A stretch of DNA of 64,000 nt from Hydractinia symbiolongicarpus (GCF_029227915.1 NC_079887.1:62001-126000); one strand, 5' to 3'. Positions 34,278 through 49,615 are shown, counted from the stretch's first letter. The notes: generated by a model from the letters alone, not told the origin. Translations and numbers: made by a program.

Positions 34278-37200
34278 ATTTACGGGAAATCGCGGGATTT
34301 CGTTTGCCGGCGATTAAACCTCTTTTATTAAGCCTCTCATCAAAAATGAAAACATTTTTGAAAACTGCAAGTCTCATGCGTTTTAGTGGTGAAAAGATAA
34401 TTGAAAAAATCGTTTCGGAAATGAGTTTACTCACAGGGTACTTTCTTTGTATACATTCGACTATACGGGCCAAGCCCGGGATTTACGGGAAATCGCGGGT
34501 TTTTGTTTGCCGGCGATTAAACAATTTTCATTAAGCGTCTCATCAAAAATAAAAACATTTCTGAAAACTACAAGTCTCATGCGTTTTAGTGGTGAAAATT
34601 AATTTAAAAAATCGTTCGGGAAATGAGTTTACTCCCTGGGTACTTTCTTTGTATACTTTTGACTATACGGGCCGAGTCCGGGATTTACGGGAAGTCGCGG
34701 GTTTTCGTTTGCCGGCGATTAAACTTCTTTTATTCAGCGTCTCATCAAAAATGAAAACATTTTTAAAAACTACAAGTCTCATGGGTTTTAGTGGTGAAAT
34801 AATAATTTAAATAATCGTTTGGGAAATGAGTTTACTCCCTGGGTACTTTCTTTGTATACTTTTGACTATACGGGCCGAGTCCGGGATTTACGGGAAATCG
34901 CAGGTTTTCGTTTGCCGGCGATTATACTTATTTTATTCAGCGTCTCATCAAAAATGAAAACATTTTTGAAAACTACAAGTCTCATGCGTTTTAGTGGTGA
35001 AAAAATAATTTAAAAAATCGTTCGGGAAATGAGTTTACACCCTGGGTACTTTCTTTGTATACTTTTGACTATACGGGCCGAGTCCGGGATATACGGGAAA
35101 CCGCAAGTTTTCGTTTGGCAGGGATTAAACTTCTTTTATTCAGCGTCTCAGCAAAAATGAAAACATTTTTCAAAACTACAAATCTCATGGGCTTTAGTGG
35201 TAAAATATAAATTTAAAAAATCGTTTGGGAAATGAGTTTACTCCCCGGGTACTTTCTTTGTATACTTTTGACTATACGGGCCGAGTCCGGGATTTACGGG
35301 AAATCGCAGGTTTTCGTTTGCCGGCGATTAAACTTCTTTTATTCAGCGTCTCATCAAAAATGAAAACATTTTTGAAAACTACAAGTCTCATGCCTTTTAG
35401 TGGTGAAAAAATAATTTAAAAAATCGTTCGAAAAATGAGTTTACACCCTGGGTACTTTCTTTGTATACTTTTGACTATACGGGCCAAGCCCGGGATTTAC
35501 GGGAAATCGCGGGTTTTCGTTTGCCGGCGATTAAACTTCTTTTATTCAGCGTCTCATCAAAAATGAAAACAATTTTGAAAACTACAAGTCTCATGCGTTT
35601 TAGTGGTGAAAAAATAATTTAAAAAATCGTTCGGAGAAATGAGTTTACTCCCTGGGTACTTTCTTTGTATACTTTTGACTATACGGGCCAAGCCGGGATT
35701 TACGGGAAATCGCGGTTTTTCGTTTGCCGGCGATTAAACCAGTTTCATTAAGCGTCTCATCAAAAATGAAAACATTTCTGAAAACTACAAGTCTCATGCA
35801 TTTTAGTGGTGAAAAAATAATTTAAAAATTCGTTCGGGAAATGAGTTTACTCACTGGGTACTTTCCTTGTATACTTTTGACTATACGAGCCGAGTCCGGG
35901 ATTTACGGGAAATCGCGGGTTTTCGTTTGCCGGCGATTAAACTTCTCTTATTCTGCGTCCCATCAAAAATGAAAACATTTTTAAAAACTACAAGTCTCAT
36001 GGGCTTTAGTGGTGAAATAATAATTTAAATAATCGTTTGGGAAATGACTTTACTCCCTGGGTACTTTCTTTGTATACTTTTGACTATACGGGCCGAGTTC
36101 GGGATTTACGGGAAATCGCAGGTTTTCGTTTGCCGGCGATTAAACTTCTTTTATTCAGCGTCTCATCAAAAATGAAAACATTTTTGAAAACTACAAGTCT
36201 CAAGCGTTTTAGTGGTGAAAAGATAATTTAAAAAATCGTTTTGGAAATGAGTTTACTCACAGGGTACTTTCTTTGTATACATTCGACTATACGGGCCAAG
36301 CCCGGGATTTACGGGAAATCGCGGGTTTTTGTTTGCCGGCGATTAAACAACTTTCATTAAGCGTCTCATCGAAAATAAAAACATTTCTGAAAACTACAAG
36401 TCTCATGCGTTTTAGTGGTGAAAATTAATTTAAAAAATCGTTCGGGAAATGAGTTTACTCCCTGGGTACTTTCTTTGTATACTTTTGACTATACGGGCCG
36501 ATTCCGGGATTTACGGGAAATCGCAGGTTTTCGTTTGCCGGCGATTAAACTTCTTTTATTCAGCGTCTCATCAAAAATGAAAACATTTTTGAAAACTACA
36601 AGTCTCATGCGTTTTAGTGGTGAAAAAATAATTTAAAAAATCGTTCGGGAAATGAGTTTACACCCTGGGTACTTTCTTTGTATACTTTTGACTATACGGG
36701 CCGAGTCCGGGATTTACGGGGAACCGCAGGTTTTCGTTTGCCGGCGATTAAACTTCTTTTATTCAGCGTCTCATCAAAAATGAAAACATTTTTGAAAACT
36801 ACAAGTCTCATGCGATTTAGTGGTGAAAAAATAATTTAAAAATTCGTTAGGGAAATGAGTTTACTCACTGGGTACTTTCCTTGTATACTTTTGACTATAC
36901 GGGCCGAGACCGGGATTTACGGGAAATTGCGGGTTTTCGTTTGCCGGCGATTAAACTTCTTTTATTCAGCGTCTCATCAAAAATGAAAACATTTTTGAAA
37001 ACTACAAGTCTCATGCGTTTTAGTGGTGAAAAAGAAATTTAAAAAATCGTTCGGGAAATGAGTTTACTCCCTGGGTACTTTCTTTGTATACATTCGACTA
37101 TACGGGCCAAGCCCGGGATTTACGGGAAATCGCGGGATTTCGTTTGCCGGCGATTAAACCTCTTTTATTAAGCCTCTCATCAAAAATGAAAACATTTTTG

Positions 37201-38315
37201 AAAACTGCAAGTCTCATGCGTTTTAGTGGTGAAAAGATAATTGAAAAAATCGTTTCGGAAATGAGTTTACTCACAGGGTACTTTCTTTGTATACATTCGA
37301 CTATACGGGCCAAGCCCGGGATTTACGGGAAATCGTGGGTTTTTGTTTCCTGGCGATTAAACAATTTTCATTAAGCGTCTCATCAAAAATAAAAACATTT
37401 CTGAAAACTACAAGTCTCATGCGTTTTAGTGGTGAAAATTAATTTAAAAAATCGTTCGGGAAATGGGTTTACTCCCTGGGTACTTTCTTTGTATACTTTT
37501 GACTATACGGGCCGAGTCCGGGATTTACGGGAAGTCGCGGGTTTTCGTTTGCCGGCAATTAAACTTCTTTTATTCAGCGTCTCATCAAAAATGAAAACAT
37601 TTTTAAAAACTACAAGTCTCATGGGCTTTAGTGGTGAAATAATAATTTAAAAAATCGTTCGGGAAATGAGTTTACACCCCGGGTACTTTCTTTGTATACT
37701 TTTGACTATACGGGCCGAGTCCGGGATTTACGGGAAGTCGCGGGTTTTCGTTTACCGGCAATTAAACTTCTTTTATTCAGCGTCTCATCAAAAATGAAAA
37801 CATTTTTGAAAACTACAAGTCTCATGCGTTTTAGTGGTGAAAAAAAAATTTAAAAAATCGTTCGGGAAATGAGTTTACTCACAGGGTACTTTCTTTGTAT
37901 ACATTCGACTATACGGGCCAAGCCCGGGATTTACGGGAAATCGCGGGATTTCGTTTGCCGGCGATTAAACCTCTTTTATTAAGCCTCTCATCAAAAATGA
38001 AAACATTTTTGAAAACTGCAAGTCTCATGCGTTTTAGTGGTGAAAAGATAATTGAAAAAATCCTTTCGGAAATGAGTTTACTCACAGGGTACTTTCTTTG
38101 TATACATTCGACTATACGGGCCAAGCCCGGGATTTACGGGAAATCGCGGTTTTTTGTTTGGCGGCGATTAAACAACTTTCATTAAGCGTCTCATCAAAAA
38201 TGAAAACATTCCTGAAAACTACAAGCCTCATGCGTTTTAGTGGTGAAAATTAATTTAAAAAATCTTTCGGGAAATGAGTTTACTCCCTGGGTACTTTCTT
38301 TGTATACTTTTGACT
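34278..38315 (+). repeat. Satellite block duplicated at about 58155-61990
   Basis: Landmarks 34589, 34819 and 35225 recur 23877 bp on. Landmarks 36037, 36415, 37429 and 37895 recur 23674 bp on. The second copy therefore lost exactly one 203-bp monomer between about 59297 and 59711. The block spans about 20 monomers and shares many rare variants, such as 'tcgcggttttttgtttggcgg' (in pieces) near 38146 and 61818. Confidence 0.85.
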
Positions 38316-41300
38316 ATACGGGCCGAGTCCGGGATTTACGGAAGTCGCGGGTTTTCGTTTGCCGGCAATTAAACTTCTTTTATTCAGCGTCTCATCAAAA
38401 ATGAAAACATTTTTAAAAACTACAAGTCTCATGGGCTTTAGTGGTGAAATAATAATTTAAAAAATCGTTCGGGAAATGAGTTTACACCCCGGGTAATTTC
38501 TTTGTATACTATTGACTATACGGGCCGAGTCCGGGATTTACGGGAAGTCGCGGGTTTTCGTTTACCGGCGATTAAACTTCTTTTATTCAGCGTCTCATCA
38601 AAAATGAAAACATTTTTGAAAACTACAAGTCTCATGCGTTTTAGTGGTGAAAAAATAATGTAAAAAATCGTTCGGGAAATGAGTTTACTCCCTGGGTACT
38701 TTCTTTGTATACTTTTGACTATGCGGGCCGAGTCCGGGGTTTACGGGATATGGCGGGTTTTCGTTTGCCGGCGATTAAACTTCTTTTATTCAGCGTCTCA
38801 TCAAAAATAAAAACATTTTTGAAAACTACAAGTCTCAAGCGTTTTAGTGAGGAAAAGATAATTTAAAAAATCGTTTTGGAAATGAGTTTACTCACAGGGT
38901 ACTTTTTTTTGTATACATTCGACTATACGGGCCAAGCCGGGGATTTACGGGAAATCGCGGGTTTTCGTTTGCCGGCGATTAAACCACTTTCATTAAGCGT
39001 CTCATCAGAAATGAAAACATTTCTGAAAACTACAAGTCTCATGCATTTTAGTGGTGAAAAAATAATTTAAAAATTCGTTCGGGAAATGAGTTTACTCACT
39101 GGGTACTTTCCTTGTATACTTTTGACTATACGGGCCGAGTCCGGGATTTACGGGAAATCGCGGGTTTTCGTTTGCCGGCGATTAAACTTCTTTTATTCTG
39201 CGTCTCATCAAAAATGAAAACATTTTTAAAAACTACAAGTCTCATGGGTTTTAGTGGTGAAATAATAATTTAAATAATCGTTTGGGAAATGAGTTTACAC
39301 CCCGGGTACTTTCTTTGTATACTTTTGATTATACGGGCCGAGTCCGGGATTTACGGGAAGTCGCGGGTTTTCGTTTACCGGCGATTAAACTTCTTTTATT
39401 CAGCGTCTCATCAAAAATGAAAACATTTTTGAAAACTACAAGTCTCATGCGTTTTAGTGGTGAAAAAAAAATTTAAAAAATCGTTCGGGAAATAAGATTA
39501 CTCCCTGGGTACTTTCTTTGTATACATTCGACTATACGGGCCAAGCCCGGGATTTACGGGAAATCGCGGGATTTCGTTTGCCGGCGATTAAACCTCTTTT
39601 ATTAAGCCTCTCATCAAAAATGAAAACATTTTTGAAAACTGCAAGTCTCAAGCGTTTTAGTGGTGAAAAGATAATTTAAAAAATCCTTTCGGAAATGAGT
39701 TTACTCACAGGGTACTTTCTTTGTATACATTCGACTATACGGGCCAAGCCCGGGATTTACGGGAAATCGTGGGTTTTTGTTTCCTGGCGATTAAACAATT
39801 TTCATTAAGCGTCTCATCAAAAATAAAAACATTTCTGAAAACTACAAGTCTCATGCGTTTTAGTGGTGAAAATTAATTTAAAAAATCGTTCGGGAAATGG
39901 GTTTACTCCCTGGGTACTTTCTTTGTATACTTTTGACTATACGGGCCGAGTCCGGGATTTACGGGAAGTCGCGGGTTTTCGTTTGCCGGCAATTAAACTT
40001 CTTTTATTCAGCGTCTCATCAAAAATGAAAACATTTTTAAAAACTACAAGTCTCATGGGCTTTAGTGGTGAAATAATAATTTAAAAAATCGTTCGGGAAA
40101 TGAGTTTACACCCCGGGTACTTTCTTTGTATACTTTTGACTATACGGGCCGAGTCCGGGATTTACGGGAAGTCGCGGGTTTTCGTTTACCGGCAATTAAA
40201 CTTCTTTTATTCAGCGTCTCATCAAAAATGAAAACATTTTTGAAAACTACAAGTCTCATGCGTTTTAGTGGTGAAAAAAAAATTTAAAAAATCGTTCGGG
40301 AAATGAGTTTACTCACAGGGTACTTTCTTTGTATACATTCGACTATACGGGCCAAGCCCGGGATTTACGGGAAATCGCGGGATTTCGTTTGCCGGCGATT
40401 AAACCTCTTTTATTAAGCCTCTCATCAAAAATGAAAACATTTTTGAAAACTGCAAGTCTCATGCGTTTTAGTGGTGAAAAGATAATTGAAAAAATCCTTT
40501 CGGAAATGAGTTTACTCACAGGGTACTTTCTTTGTATACATTCGACTATACGGGCCAAGCCCGGGATTTACGGGAAATCGCGGTTTTTTGTTTGGCGGCG
40601 ATTAAACAACTTTCATTAAGCGTCTCATCAAAAATGAAAACATTCCTGAAAACTACAAGCCTCATGCGTTTTAGTGGTGAAAATTAATTTAAAAAATCTT
40701 TCGGGAAATGAGTTTACTCCCTGGGTACTTTCTTTGTATACTTTTGACTATACGGGCCGAGTCCGGGATTTACGGAAGTCGCGGGTTTTCGTTTGCCGGC
40801 AATTAAACTTCTTTTATTCAGCGTCTCATCAAAAATGAAAACATTTTTAAAAACTACAAGTCTCATGGGCTTTAGTGGTGAAATAATAATTTAAAAAATC
40901 GTTCGGGAAATGAGTTTACACCCCGGGTAATTTCTTTGTATACTATTGACTATACGGGCCGAGTCCGGGATTTACGGGAAGTCGCGGGTTTTCGTTTACC
41001 GGCGATTAAACTTCTTTTATTCAGCGTCTCATCAAAAATGAAAACATTTTTGAAAACTACAAGTCTCATGCGTTTTAGTGGTGAAAAAATAATGTAAAAA
41101 ATCGTTCGGGAAATGAGTTTACTCCCTGGGTACTTTCTTTGTATACTTTTGACTATGCGGGCCGAGTCCGGGGTTTACGGGATATGGCGGGTTTTCGTTT
41201 GCCGGCGATTAAACTTCTTTTATTCAGCGTCTCATCAAAAATAAAAACATTTTTGAAAACTACAAGTCTCAAGCGTTTTAGTGAGGAAAAGATAATTTAA

Positions 41301-43335
41301 AAAATCGTTTTGGAAATGAGTTTACTCACAGGGTACTTTTTTTTGTATACATTCGACTATACGGGCCAAGCCGGGGATTTACGGGAAATCGCGGGTTTTC
41401 GTTTGCCGGCGATTAAACCACTTTCATTAAGCGTCTCATCAGAAATGAAAACATTTCTGAAAACTACAAGTCTCATGCATTTTAGTGGTGAAAAAATAAT
41501 TTAAAAATTCGTTCGGGAAATGAGTTTACTCACTGGGTACTTTCCTTGTATACTTTTGACTATACGGGCCGAGTCCGGGATTTACGGGAAATCGCGGGTT
41601 TTCGTTTGCCGGCGATTAAACTTCTTTTATTCTGCGTCTCATCAAAAATGAAAACATTTTTAAAAACTACAAGTCTCATGGGTTTTAGTGGTGAAATAAT
41701 AATTTAAATAATCGTTTGGGAAATGAGTTTACACCCCGGGTACTTTCTTTGTATACTTTTGATTATACGGGCCGAGTCCGGGATTTACGGGAAGTCGCGG
41801 GTTTTCGTTTACCGGCGATTAAACTTCTTTTATTCAGCGTCTCATCAAAAATGAAAACATTTTTGAAAACTACAAGTCTCATGCGTTTTAGTGGTGAAAA
41901 AAAAATTTAAAAAATCGTTCGGGAAATAAGATTACTCCCTGGGTACTTTCTTTGTATACATTCGACTATACGGGCCAAGCCCGGGATTTACGGGAAATCG
42001 CGGGATTTCGTTTGCCGGCGATTAAACCTCTTTTATTAAGCCTCTCATCAAAAATGAAAACATTTTTGAAAACTGCAAGTCTCAAGCGTTTTAGTGGTGA
42101 AAAGATAATTTAAAAAATCCTTTCGGAAATGAGTTTACTCACAGGGTACTTTCTTTGTATACATTCGACTATACGGGCCAAGCCCGGGATTTACGGGAAA
42201 TCGCGGGTTTTTGTTTGGCGGCGATTAAACAACTTTCATTAAGCGTCTCATCAAAAATGAAAACATTTCTGAAAACTACAAGCCTCATGCGTTTTAGTGG
42301 TGAAAATTAATTTAAAAAATCGTTCGGGAAATGAGTTTACTCCCTGGGTACTTTCTTTGTATACTTTTGACTATACGGGCCGAGTCCGGGATTTACGGAA
42401 GTCGCGGGTTTTCGTTTGCCGGCAATTAAACTTCTTTTATTCAGCGTCTCATCAAAAATGAAAACATTTTTAAAAACTACAAGTCTCATGGGCTTTAGTG
42501 GTGAAATAATAATTTAAAAAATCGTTCGGGAAATGAGTTTACACCCCGGGTACTTTCTTTGTATACTATTGACTATACGGGCCGAGTCCGGGATTCACGG
42601 GAAGTCGCGGGTTTTCGTTTACCGGCGATTAAACTTCTTTTATTCAGCGTCTCATCAAAAATGAAAACATTTTTGAAAACTACAAGTCTCATGCGTTTTA
42701 GTGGTGAAAAAATAATGTAAAAAATCGTTCGGGAAATGAGTTTACTCCCTGGGTACTTTCTTTGTATACTTTTGACTATGCGGGCCGAGTCCGGGGTTTA
42801 CGGGATATGGCGGGTTTTCGTTTGCCGGCGATTAAACTTCTTTTATTTAGCGTCTCATCAAAAATAAAAACATTTTTGAAAACTGCAAGTCTCAAGCGTT
42901 TTAGTGAGGAAAAGATAATTTAAAAAATCGTTTTGGAAATGAGTTTACTCACAGGGTACTTTCTTTGTATACATTCGACTATACGGGCCAAGCCGGGGAT
43001 TTACGGGAAATCGCGGGTTTTCGTTTGCCGGCGATTAAACCACTTTCATTAAGCGTCTCATCAGAAATGAAAACATTTCTGAAAACTACAAGTCTCATGC
43101 ATTTTAGTGGTGAAAAAATAATTTAAAAATTCGTTCGGGAAATGAGTTTACTCACTGGGTACTTTCCTTGTATACTTTTGACTATACGGGCCGAGTCCGG
43201 GATTTACGGGAAATCGCGGGCTTTCGTTTGCCGGCGATTAAACTTCTTTTATTCTGCGTCTCATCAAAAATGAAAACATTTTTAAAAACTACAAGTCTCA
43301 TGGGTTTTAGTGGTGAAATAATAATTTAAATAATC
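37265..43335 (+). repeat. 12-mer tandem repeat, 2434 bp, two copies plus a partial third
   Basis: Copy 1 is about 37265-39698 and copy 2 about 39699-42132. Pairs 37429/39863, 37895/40329, 38876/41310 and 39282/41716 are each 2434 bp apart. Both share 'atcgtgggtttttgtttcc' and an extra-T run 'ggtactttttttt' (38900 and 41335). A shorter third stretch, about 42130-43335, follows copy 2 but is out of register: it matches 40506-41710 at an offset of about 1623 bp (8 monomers), so four monomers of the unit were skipped. Confidence 0.85.
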
Positions 43336-45363
43336 GTTTGGGAAATGAGTTTACTCCCTGGGTACTTTCTTTGTATACTTTTGACTATACGGGCCGAGTC
43401 CGGGATTTACGGGAAATCGCAGGTTTTCGTTTGCCGGCGATTAAACTTCTTTTATTCAGCGTCTCATCAAAAATGAAAACATTTTTGAAAACTACAAGTC
43501 TCATGCGTTTTAGTGGTGAAAAAATAATTTAAAAAATCGTTCGGGAAATGAGTTTACACCCTGGGTACTTTCTTTGTATACTTTTGACTATACGGGCCGA
43601 GTCCGGGATTTACGGGAAATCGCAGGTTTTCGTTTGCCGGCGATTAAACTTCTTTTATTCAGCGTCTCATCAAAAATGAAAACATTTTTGAAAACTACAA
43701 GTCTCATGCCTTTTAGTGGTGAAAAAATAATTTAAAAAATCGTTCGAAAAATGAGTTTACACCCTGGGTACTTTCTTTGTATACTTTTGACTATACGGGC
43801 CAAGCCCGGGATTTACGGGAAATCGCGGGTTTTCGTTTGCCGGCGATTAAACTTCTTTTATTCAGCGTCTCATCAAAAATGAAAACAATTTTGAAAACTA
43901 CAAGTCTCATGCGTTTTAGTGGTAAAATATAAATTTAAAAAATCGTTTGGGAAATGAGTTTACTCCCCGGGTACTTTCTTTGTATACTTTTGACTATACG
44001 GGCCGAGTCCGGGATTTACGGGAAATCGCAGGTTTTCGTTTGCCGGCGATTAAACTTCTTTTATTCAGCGTCTCATCAAAAATGAAAACATTTTTGAAAA
44101 CTACAAGTCTCATGCCTTTTAGTGGTGAAAAAATAATTTAAAAAATCGTTCGAAAAATGAGTTTACACCCTGGGTACTTTCTTTGTATACTTTTGACTAT
44201 ACGGGCCAAGCCCGGGATTTACGGGAAATCGCGGGTTTTCGTTTGCCGGCGATTAAACTTCTTTTATTCAGCGTCTCATCAAAAATGAAAACAATTTTGA
44301 AAACTACAAGTCTCATGCCTTTTAGTGGTGAAAAAATAATTTAAAAAATCGTTCGGAGAAATGAGTTTACTCCCTGGGTACTTTCTTTGTATACTTTTGA
44401 CTATACGGGCCAAGCCGGGATTTACGGGAAATCGCGGTTTTTCGTTTGCAGGCGATTAAACCAGTTTCATTAAGCGTCTCATCAAAAATGAAAACATTTC
44501 TGAAAACTACAAGTCTCATGCATTTTAGTGGTGAAAAAATAATTTAAAAATTCGTTCGGGAAATGAGTTTACTCACTGGGTACTTTCCTTGTATACTTTT
44601 GACTATACGGGCCGAGTCCGGGATTTACGGGAAATCGCGGGTTTTCGTTTGCCGGCGATTAAACTTCTCTTATTCTGCGTCCCATCAAAAATGAAAACAT
44701 TTTTAAAAACTACAAGTCTCATGGGCTTTAGTGGTGAAATAATAATTTAAATAATCGTTTGGGAAATGACTTTACTCCCTGGGTACTTTCTTTGTATACT
44801 TTTGACTATACGGGCCGAGTTCGGGATTTACGGGAAATCGCAGGTTTTCGTTTGCCGGCGATTAAACTTCTTTTATTCAGCGTCTCATCAAAAATGAAAA
44901 CATTTTTGAAAACTACAAGTCTCATGCGTTTTAGTGGTGAAAAAATAATTTAAAAAATCGTTCGGGAAATGAGTTTACACCCTGGGTACTTTCTTTGTAT
45001 ACTTTTGACTATACGGGCCGAGTTCGGGATTTACTGGAAATCGCAGGTTTTCGCTTGCCGGCGATTAAACTCCTTTTATTCAGCGTCTCATCAAAAATGA
45101 AAACATTTTTGAAAACTACAAGTCTCATGCGTTTTAGTGGAGAAAAAATAAGTTAAAAAATCGTTCGAGAAATGAGTTTACACCCTGGGTACTTTCTTTG
45201 TATACTTTTGACTATACAGGCCGAGTCCGGGATTTACGGGAAATCGCAGGTTTTCATGTGCCGGCGATTAAACTTCTTTTATTCAGCGTCTCATCAAAAA
45301 TGAAAACATTTTTGAAAACTACAAGTCTCATGCGTTTTAGTGGTGAAAAAATGAATTAAAAAA

Positions 45364-47388
45364 TCGTTCGGGAAATGAGTTTACTCCCTGGGTACTTTCT
45401 TTATATACTTTTGACTTTACAGGCCGAGTCCGGGATTTACGGGAAATCGCGGGTTTTAGTTTGCCGGCGATTAAACCTCTTTCATTAAGCGTCTCATCAA
45501 AAATAAAAACATTTTTAAAAACTACAAGTCTCATGCGTTTTAGTGGTAAAAAAAAATTTAAAAAATCGTTCGGGAAATGAGTTTACTGCCTGGGTACTTT
45601 CTTTGTATACATTCGACTATACGGGCCAAGCCCGGGATTTACGGGAAATCGCGGGATTTCGTTTGCCGGCGATTAAACCTCTTTTATTAAGCGTCTCATC
45701 AAAAATGAAAACATTTTTAAAAACTACAAGTCTCATGGGCTTTAGTGGTGAAATAATAATTTAAAAAACGTTCGGGAAATGAGTTTACACCCCGGGTACT
45801 TTCTTTGTATACTTTTGACTATACGGGCCGAGTCCGGGATTTACGGGAAATTGCAGGTTTTCCTTTGCCGGCGATTAAACTTCTTTTATTCAGCGTCTCA
45901 TCAAAAATGAAAACATTTTTGAAAACTACAAGTCTCATGCGTTTTAGCGTTGAAAAAAAACTTAAAAAATCGTTCGGGAAATGAGTTTACTTTCTGGGTA
46001 CTTTCTTTGTATACATTCGACTATACGGGCCAAGCCAGGGATTTACGGGAAATCGCGGGATTTCGTTTGCCGGCGATTAAACCTCCTTTATTAAGCGTCT
46101 CATCAAAAATGAAAACATTTTTACAAACTACAAGTCTCATGGGCTTTAGTGGTGAAATAATAATTTAAAAAATCGTTCGGGAAATGAGTTTACACCCCGG
46201 GTACTTTCTTTGTATACTTTTGACTATACGGGCCGAGTCTGGGATTTACGGGAAATCGCAGGTTTTCGTTTGCCAGCGATAAAACTTCTTTTATTCAGCG
46301 TCTCATCAAAAATGAAAACATTTTTGAAAACTACAAGTCTCATGCGTTTTAGTGGTGAAAAAATGAATTAAAAAATCGTTCGGGAAATGAGTTTACTCCC
46401 TGGGTACTTTCTTTATATACTTTTGACTTTACAGGCCGAGTCCGGGATTTACGGGAAATCGCGGGTTTTAGTTTGCCGGCGATTAAACCTCTTTCATTAA
46501 GCGTCTCATCAAAAATAAAAACATTTTTAAAAACTACAAGTCACATGCGTTTTAGTGGTGAAAAAAAAATTTAAAAAATCGTTCGGGAAATGTGTTTACT
46601 GCCTGGGTACTTTCTTTGTATACATTCGACTATACGGGCCAAGCCCGGGATTTACGGGAAATCGCGGGATTTCGTTTGCCGGCGATTAAACCTCTTTTAT
46701 TAAGCGTCTCATCAAAAATGAAAACATTTTTAAAAACTACAAGTCTCATGGGCTTTAGTGGTGAAATAATAATTTAAAAAACGTTCGGGAAATGAGTTTA
46801 CACCCCGGGTACCTTCTTTGTATACTTTTGACTATACGGGCCGAGTCCGGGATTTACGGGAAATCGCAGGTTTTCCTTTGCCGGCGATTAAACTTCTTTT
46901 ATTCAGCGTCTCATCAAAAATGAAAACATTTTTGAAAACTACAAGTCTCATGCGTTTTAGCGTTGAAAAAAAACTTAAAAAATCGTTCGGGAAATGAGTT
47001 TACTTTCTGGGTACTTTCTTTGTATACATTCGACTATACGGGCCAAGCCAGGGATTTACGGGAAATCGCGGGATTTCGTTTGCCGGCGATTAAACCTCCT
47101 TTATTAAGCGTCTCATCAAAAATGAAAACATTTTTAAAAACTACAAGTCTCATGGGCTTTAGTGGTGAAATAATAATTTAAAAAATCGTTCGGGAAATGA
47201 GTTTACACCCCGGGTACTTTTTTTGTATACTTTTGACTATACGGGCCGAGTCTGGGATTTACGGGAAATCGCAGGTTTTCGTTTGCCAGCGATAAAACTT
47301 CTTTTATTCAGCGTCTCATCAAAAATGAAAATATTTTTGAAAACTACAAGTCTCATGCGTTTTAGTGGTGAAAAAATAATTTAAAAAA
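45364..47388 (+). repeat. 5-mer tandem duplication, 2 x about 1013 bp
   Basis: Copies 45364-46375 and 46376-47388 share 'ttctttatatacttttgactttacagg' (in pieces), 'aaaaaacgttcggg' with a lost T, 'agcgttgaaaaaaaac' and 'gggccaagccaggg'. Few differences were seen. Confidence 0.85.
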
Positions 47389-47769
47389 TCGTTCGGGAAA
47401 TGAGTTTACTCCCTGGGTACTTTCTTTGTATACTTTTGACTATACGGGCCGAGTCCGGGATTTACGGGAAGTCGCGGGTTTTCGTTTGCCGGCGATTAAA
47501 CTTCTTTTATTCAGCGTCTCATCAAAAATGAAAATATTTTTAAATACTACAAGTCTCATGGGCTTTAGTGGTGAAATAATAATTTAAAAAATCGTTCGGG
47601 AAATGAGTTTACACCCCGGGTACTTTCTTTGTATACTTTTGACTATACGGGCCGAGTCCGGGATTTACGGGAAATCGCAGGTTTTCGTTTGCCGGCGATT
47701 AAACTTCTTTTATTCAGCGTCTCATCAAAAATGAAAACATTTTTGAAAACTACAAGTCTCATGCGTTTT

Positions 47770-49615
47770 AGCGGTGAAAAAAAAATTTAAAAAATCGTTC
47801 GGGAAATGAGTTTACTTTCTGGGTACTTTCTTTGTATACATTCGACTATACGGGCCAAGCCCGGGATTTACGGGAAATCGAGGGATTTCGTTTGCCGGCG
47901 ATTAAACCTCTTATATTAAGCGTCTCATCAAAAATGAAAACATTTTTATAAACTACAAGTCTCATGGGCTTTAGTGGTGAAATAATAATTTAAAAAATCG
48001 TTCGGGAAATGAGTTTACACCCCGGGTACTTTCTTTGTATACTTTTGACTATACGGGCCGAGTCCGGGATTTACGGGAAATCGCAGATTTTCGTTTGCCG
48101 GCGATTAAACTTCTTTTATTCAGCGTCTCATCAAAAATGAAAACATTTTTGAAAACTACAAGTCTCATGCGTTTTAGTGGTGAAAAAATAATTTAAAAAA
48201 TCGTTCGGGAAATGAGTTTACTTCCTGGGTACTTTCTTTGTATACTTTTGACTATACGGGCCGAGTCTGGGAATTACGGGAAGTCGCGGGTTTTCGTTTG
48301 CCGGCGAATAAACTTCTTTTATTCAGCATCTCATCAAAAATGAAAATATTTTTAAATACTACAAGTGTCATGGGCTTTAGTGGTGAAATAATAATTTAAA
48401 AAATCGTTCGGGAAATGAGTTTACACCCTGGGTACTTTCTTTGTATACTTTTGACTATGCGGGCCGAGTCCGGGGTTTACGGGAAATGGCGGGTTTTCGT
48501 TTGCCGGCAATTAAACTTCTTTTATTTAGCGTCTCACCAAAAATGAAAACATTTTTGAAAACTACAAGTCTCAAGCGTTTTAGTGGTGAAAAGATAATTT
48601 AAAAAATCGTTCGGGAAATGAGTTTACTTCCTGGGTACTTTCTTTGTATACTTTTGACTATACGGGCCGAGTCCGGGATTTACGGGAAGTCGCAGGTTTT
48701 CGTTTGCCGGCGATTAAACTTCTTTTATTCAGCGTCTCATCAAAAATGAAAACATTTTTGAAAACTACAAGTCTCATGCGTTTTAGCGGTGAAAAAAAAA
48801 TTTAAAAAATCGTTCGGGAAATGAGTTTACTTTCTGGGTACTTTCTTTGTATACATTCGACTATACGGGCCAAGCCCGGGATTTACGGGAAATCGCGGGA
48901 TTTCGTTTGCCGGCGATTAAACCTCTTATATTAAGCGTCTCATCAAAAATGAAAACATTTTTATAAACTACAAGTCTCATGGGCTTTAGTGGTGAAATAA
49001 TAATTTAAAAAATCGTTCGGGAAATGAGTTTACACCCCGGGTACTTTCTTTGTATACTTTTGACTATACGGGCCGAGTCCGGGATTTACGGGAAATCGCA
49101 GATTTTCGTTTGCCGGCGATTAAACTTCTTTTATTCAGCGTCTCATCAAAAATGAAAACATTTTTGAAAACTACAAGTCTCATGCGTTTTAGTGGTGAAA
49201 AAATAATTTAAAAAATCGTTCGGGAAATGAGTTTACTTCCTGGGTACTTTCTTTGTATACTTTTGACTATACGGGCCGAGTCTGGGAATTACGGGAAGTC
49301 GCGGGTTTTCGTTTGCCGGCGAATAAACTTCTTTTATTCAGCATCTCATCAAAAATGAAAATATTTTTAAATACTACAAGTGTCATGGGCTTTAGTGGTG
49401 AAATAATAATTTAAAAAATCGTTCGGGAAATGAGTTTACACCCTGGGTACTTTCTTTGTATACTTTTGACTATGCGGGCCGAGTCCGGGGTTTACGGGAA
49501 ATGGCGGGTTTTCGTTTGCCGGCAATTAAACTTCTTTTATTTAGCGTCTCACCAAAAATGAAAACATTTTTGAAAACTACAAGTCTCAAGCGTTTTAGTG
49601 GTGAAAAGATAATTT
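47770..49615 (+). repeat. Older 5-mer repeat, unit about 1015 bp
   Basis: The monomer with 'agcggtgaaaaaaaaattt' and 'tttactttctggg' recurs at about 47770 and 48785. The following monomers ('cctcttatattaagcg', 'ttataaactac', 'tctgggaattacggg') repeat at the same spacing. The second copy lies inside the 2030-bp duplication listed next, so this repeat is nested and earlier. Confidence 0.7.
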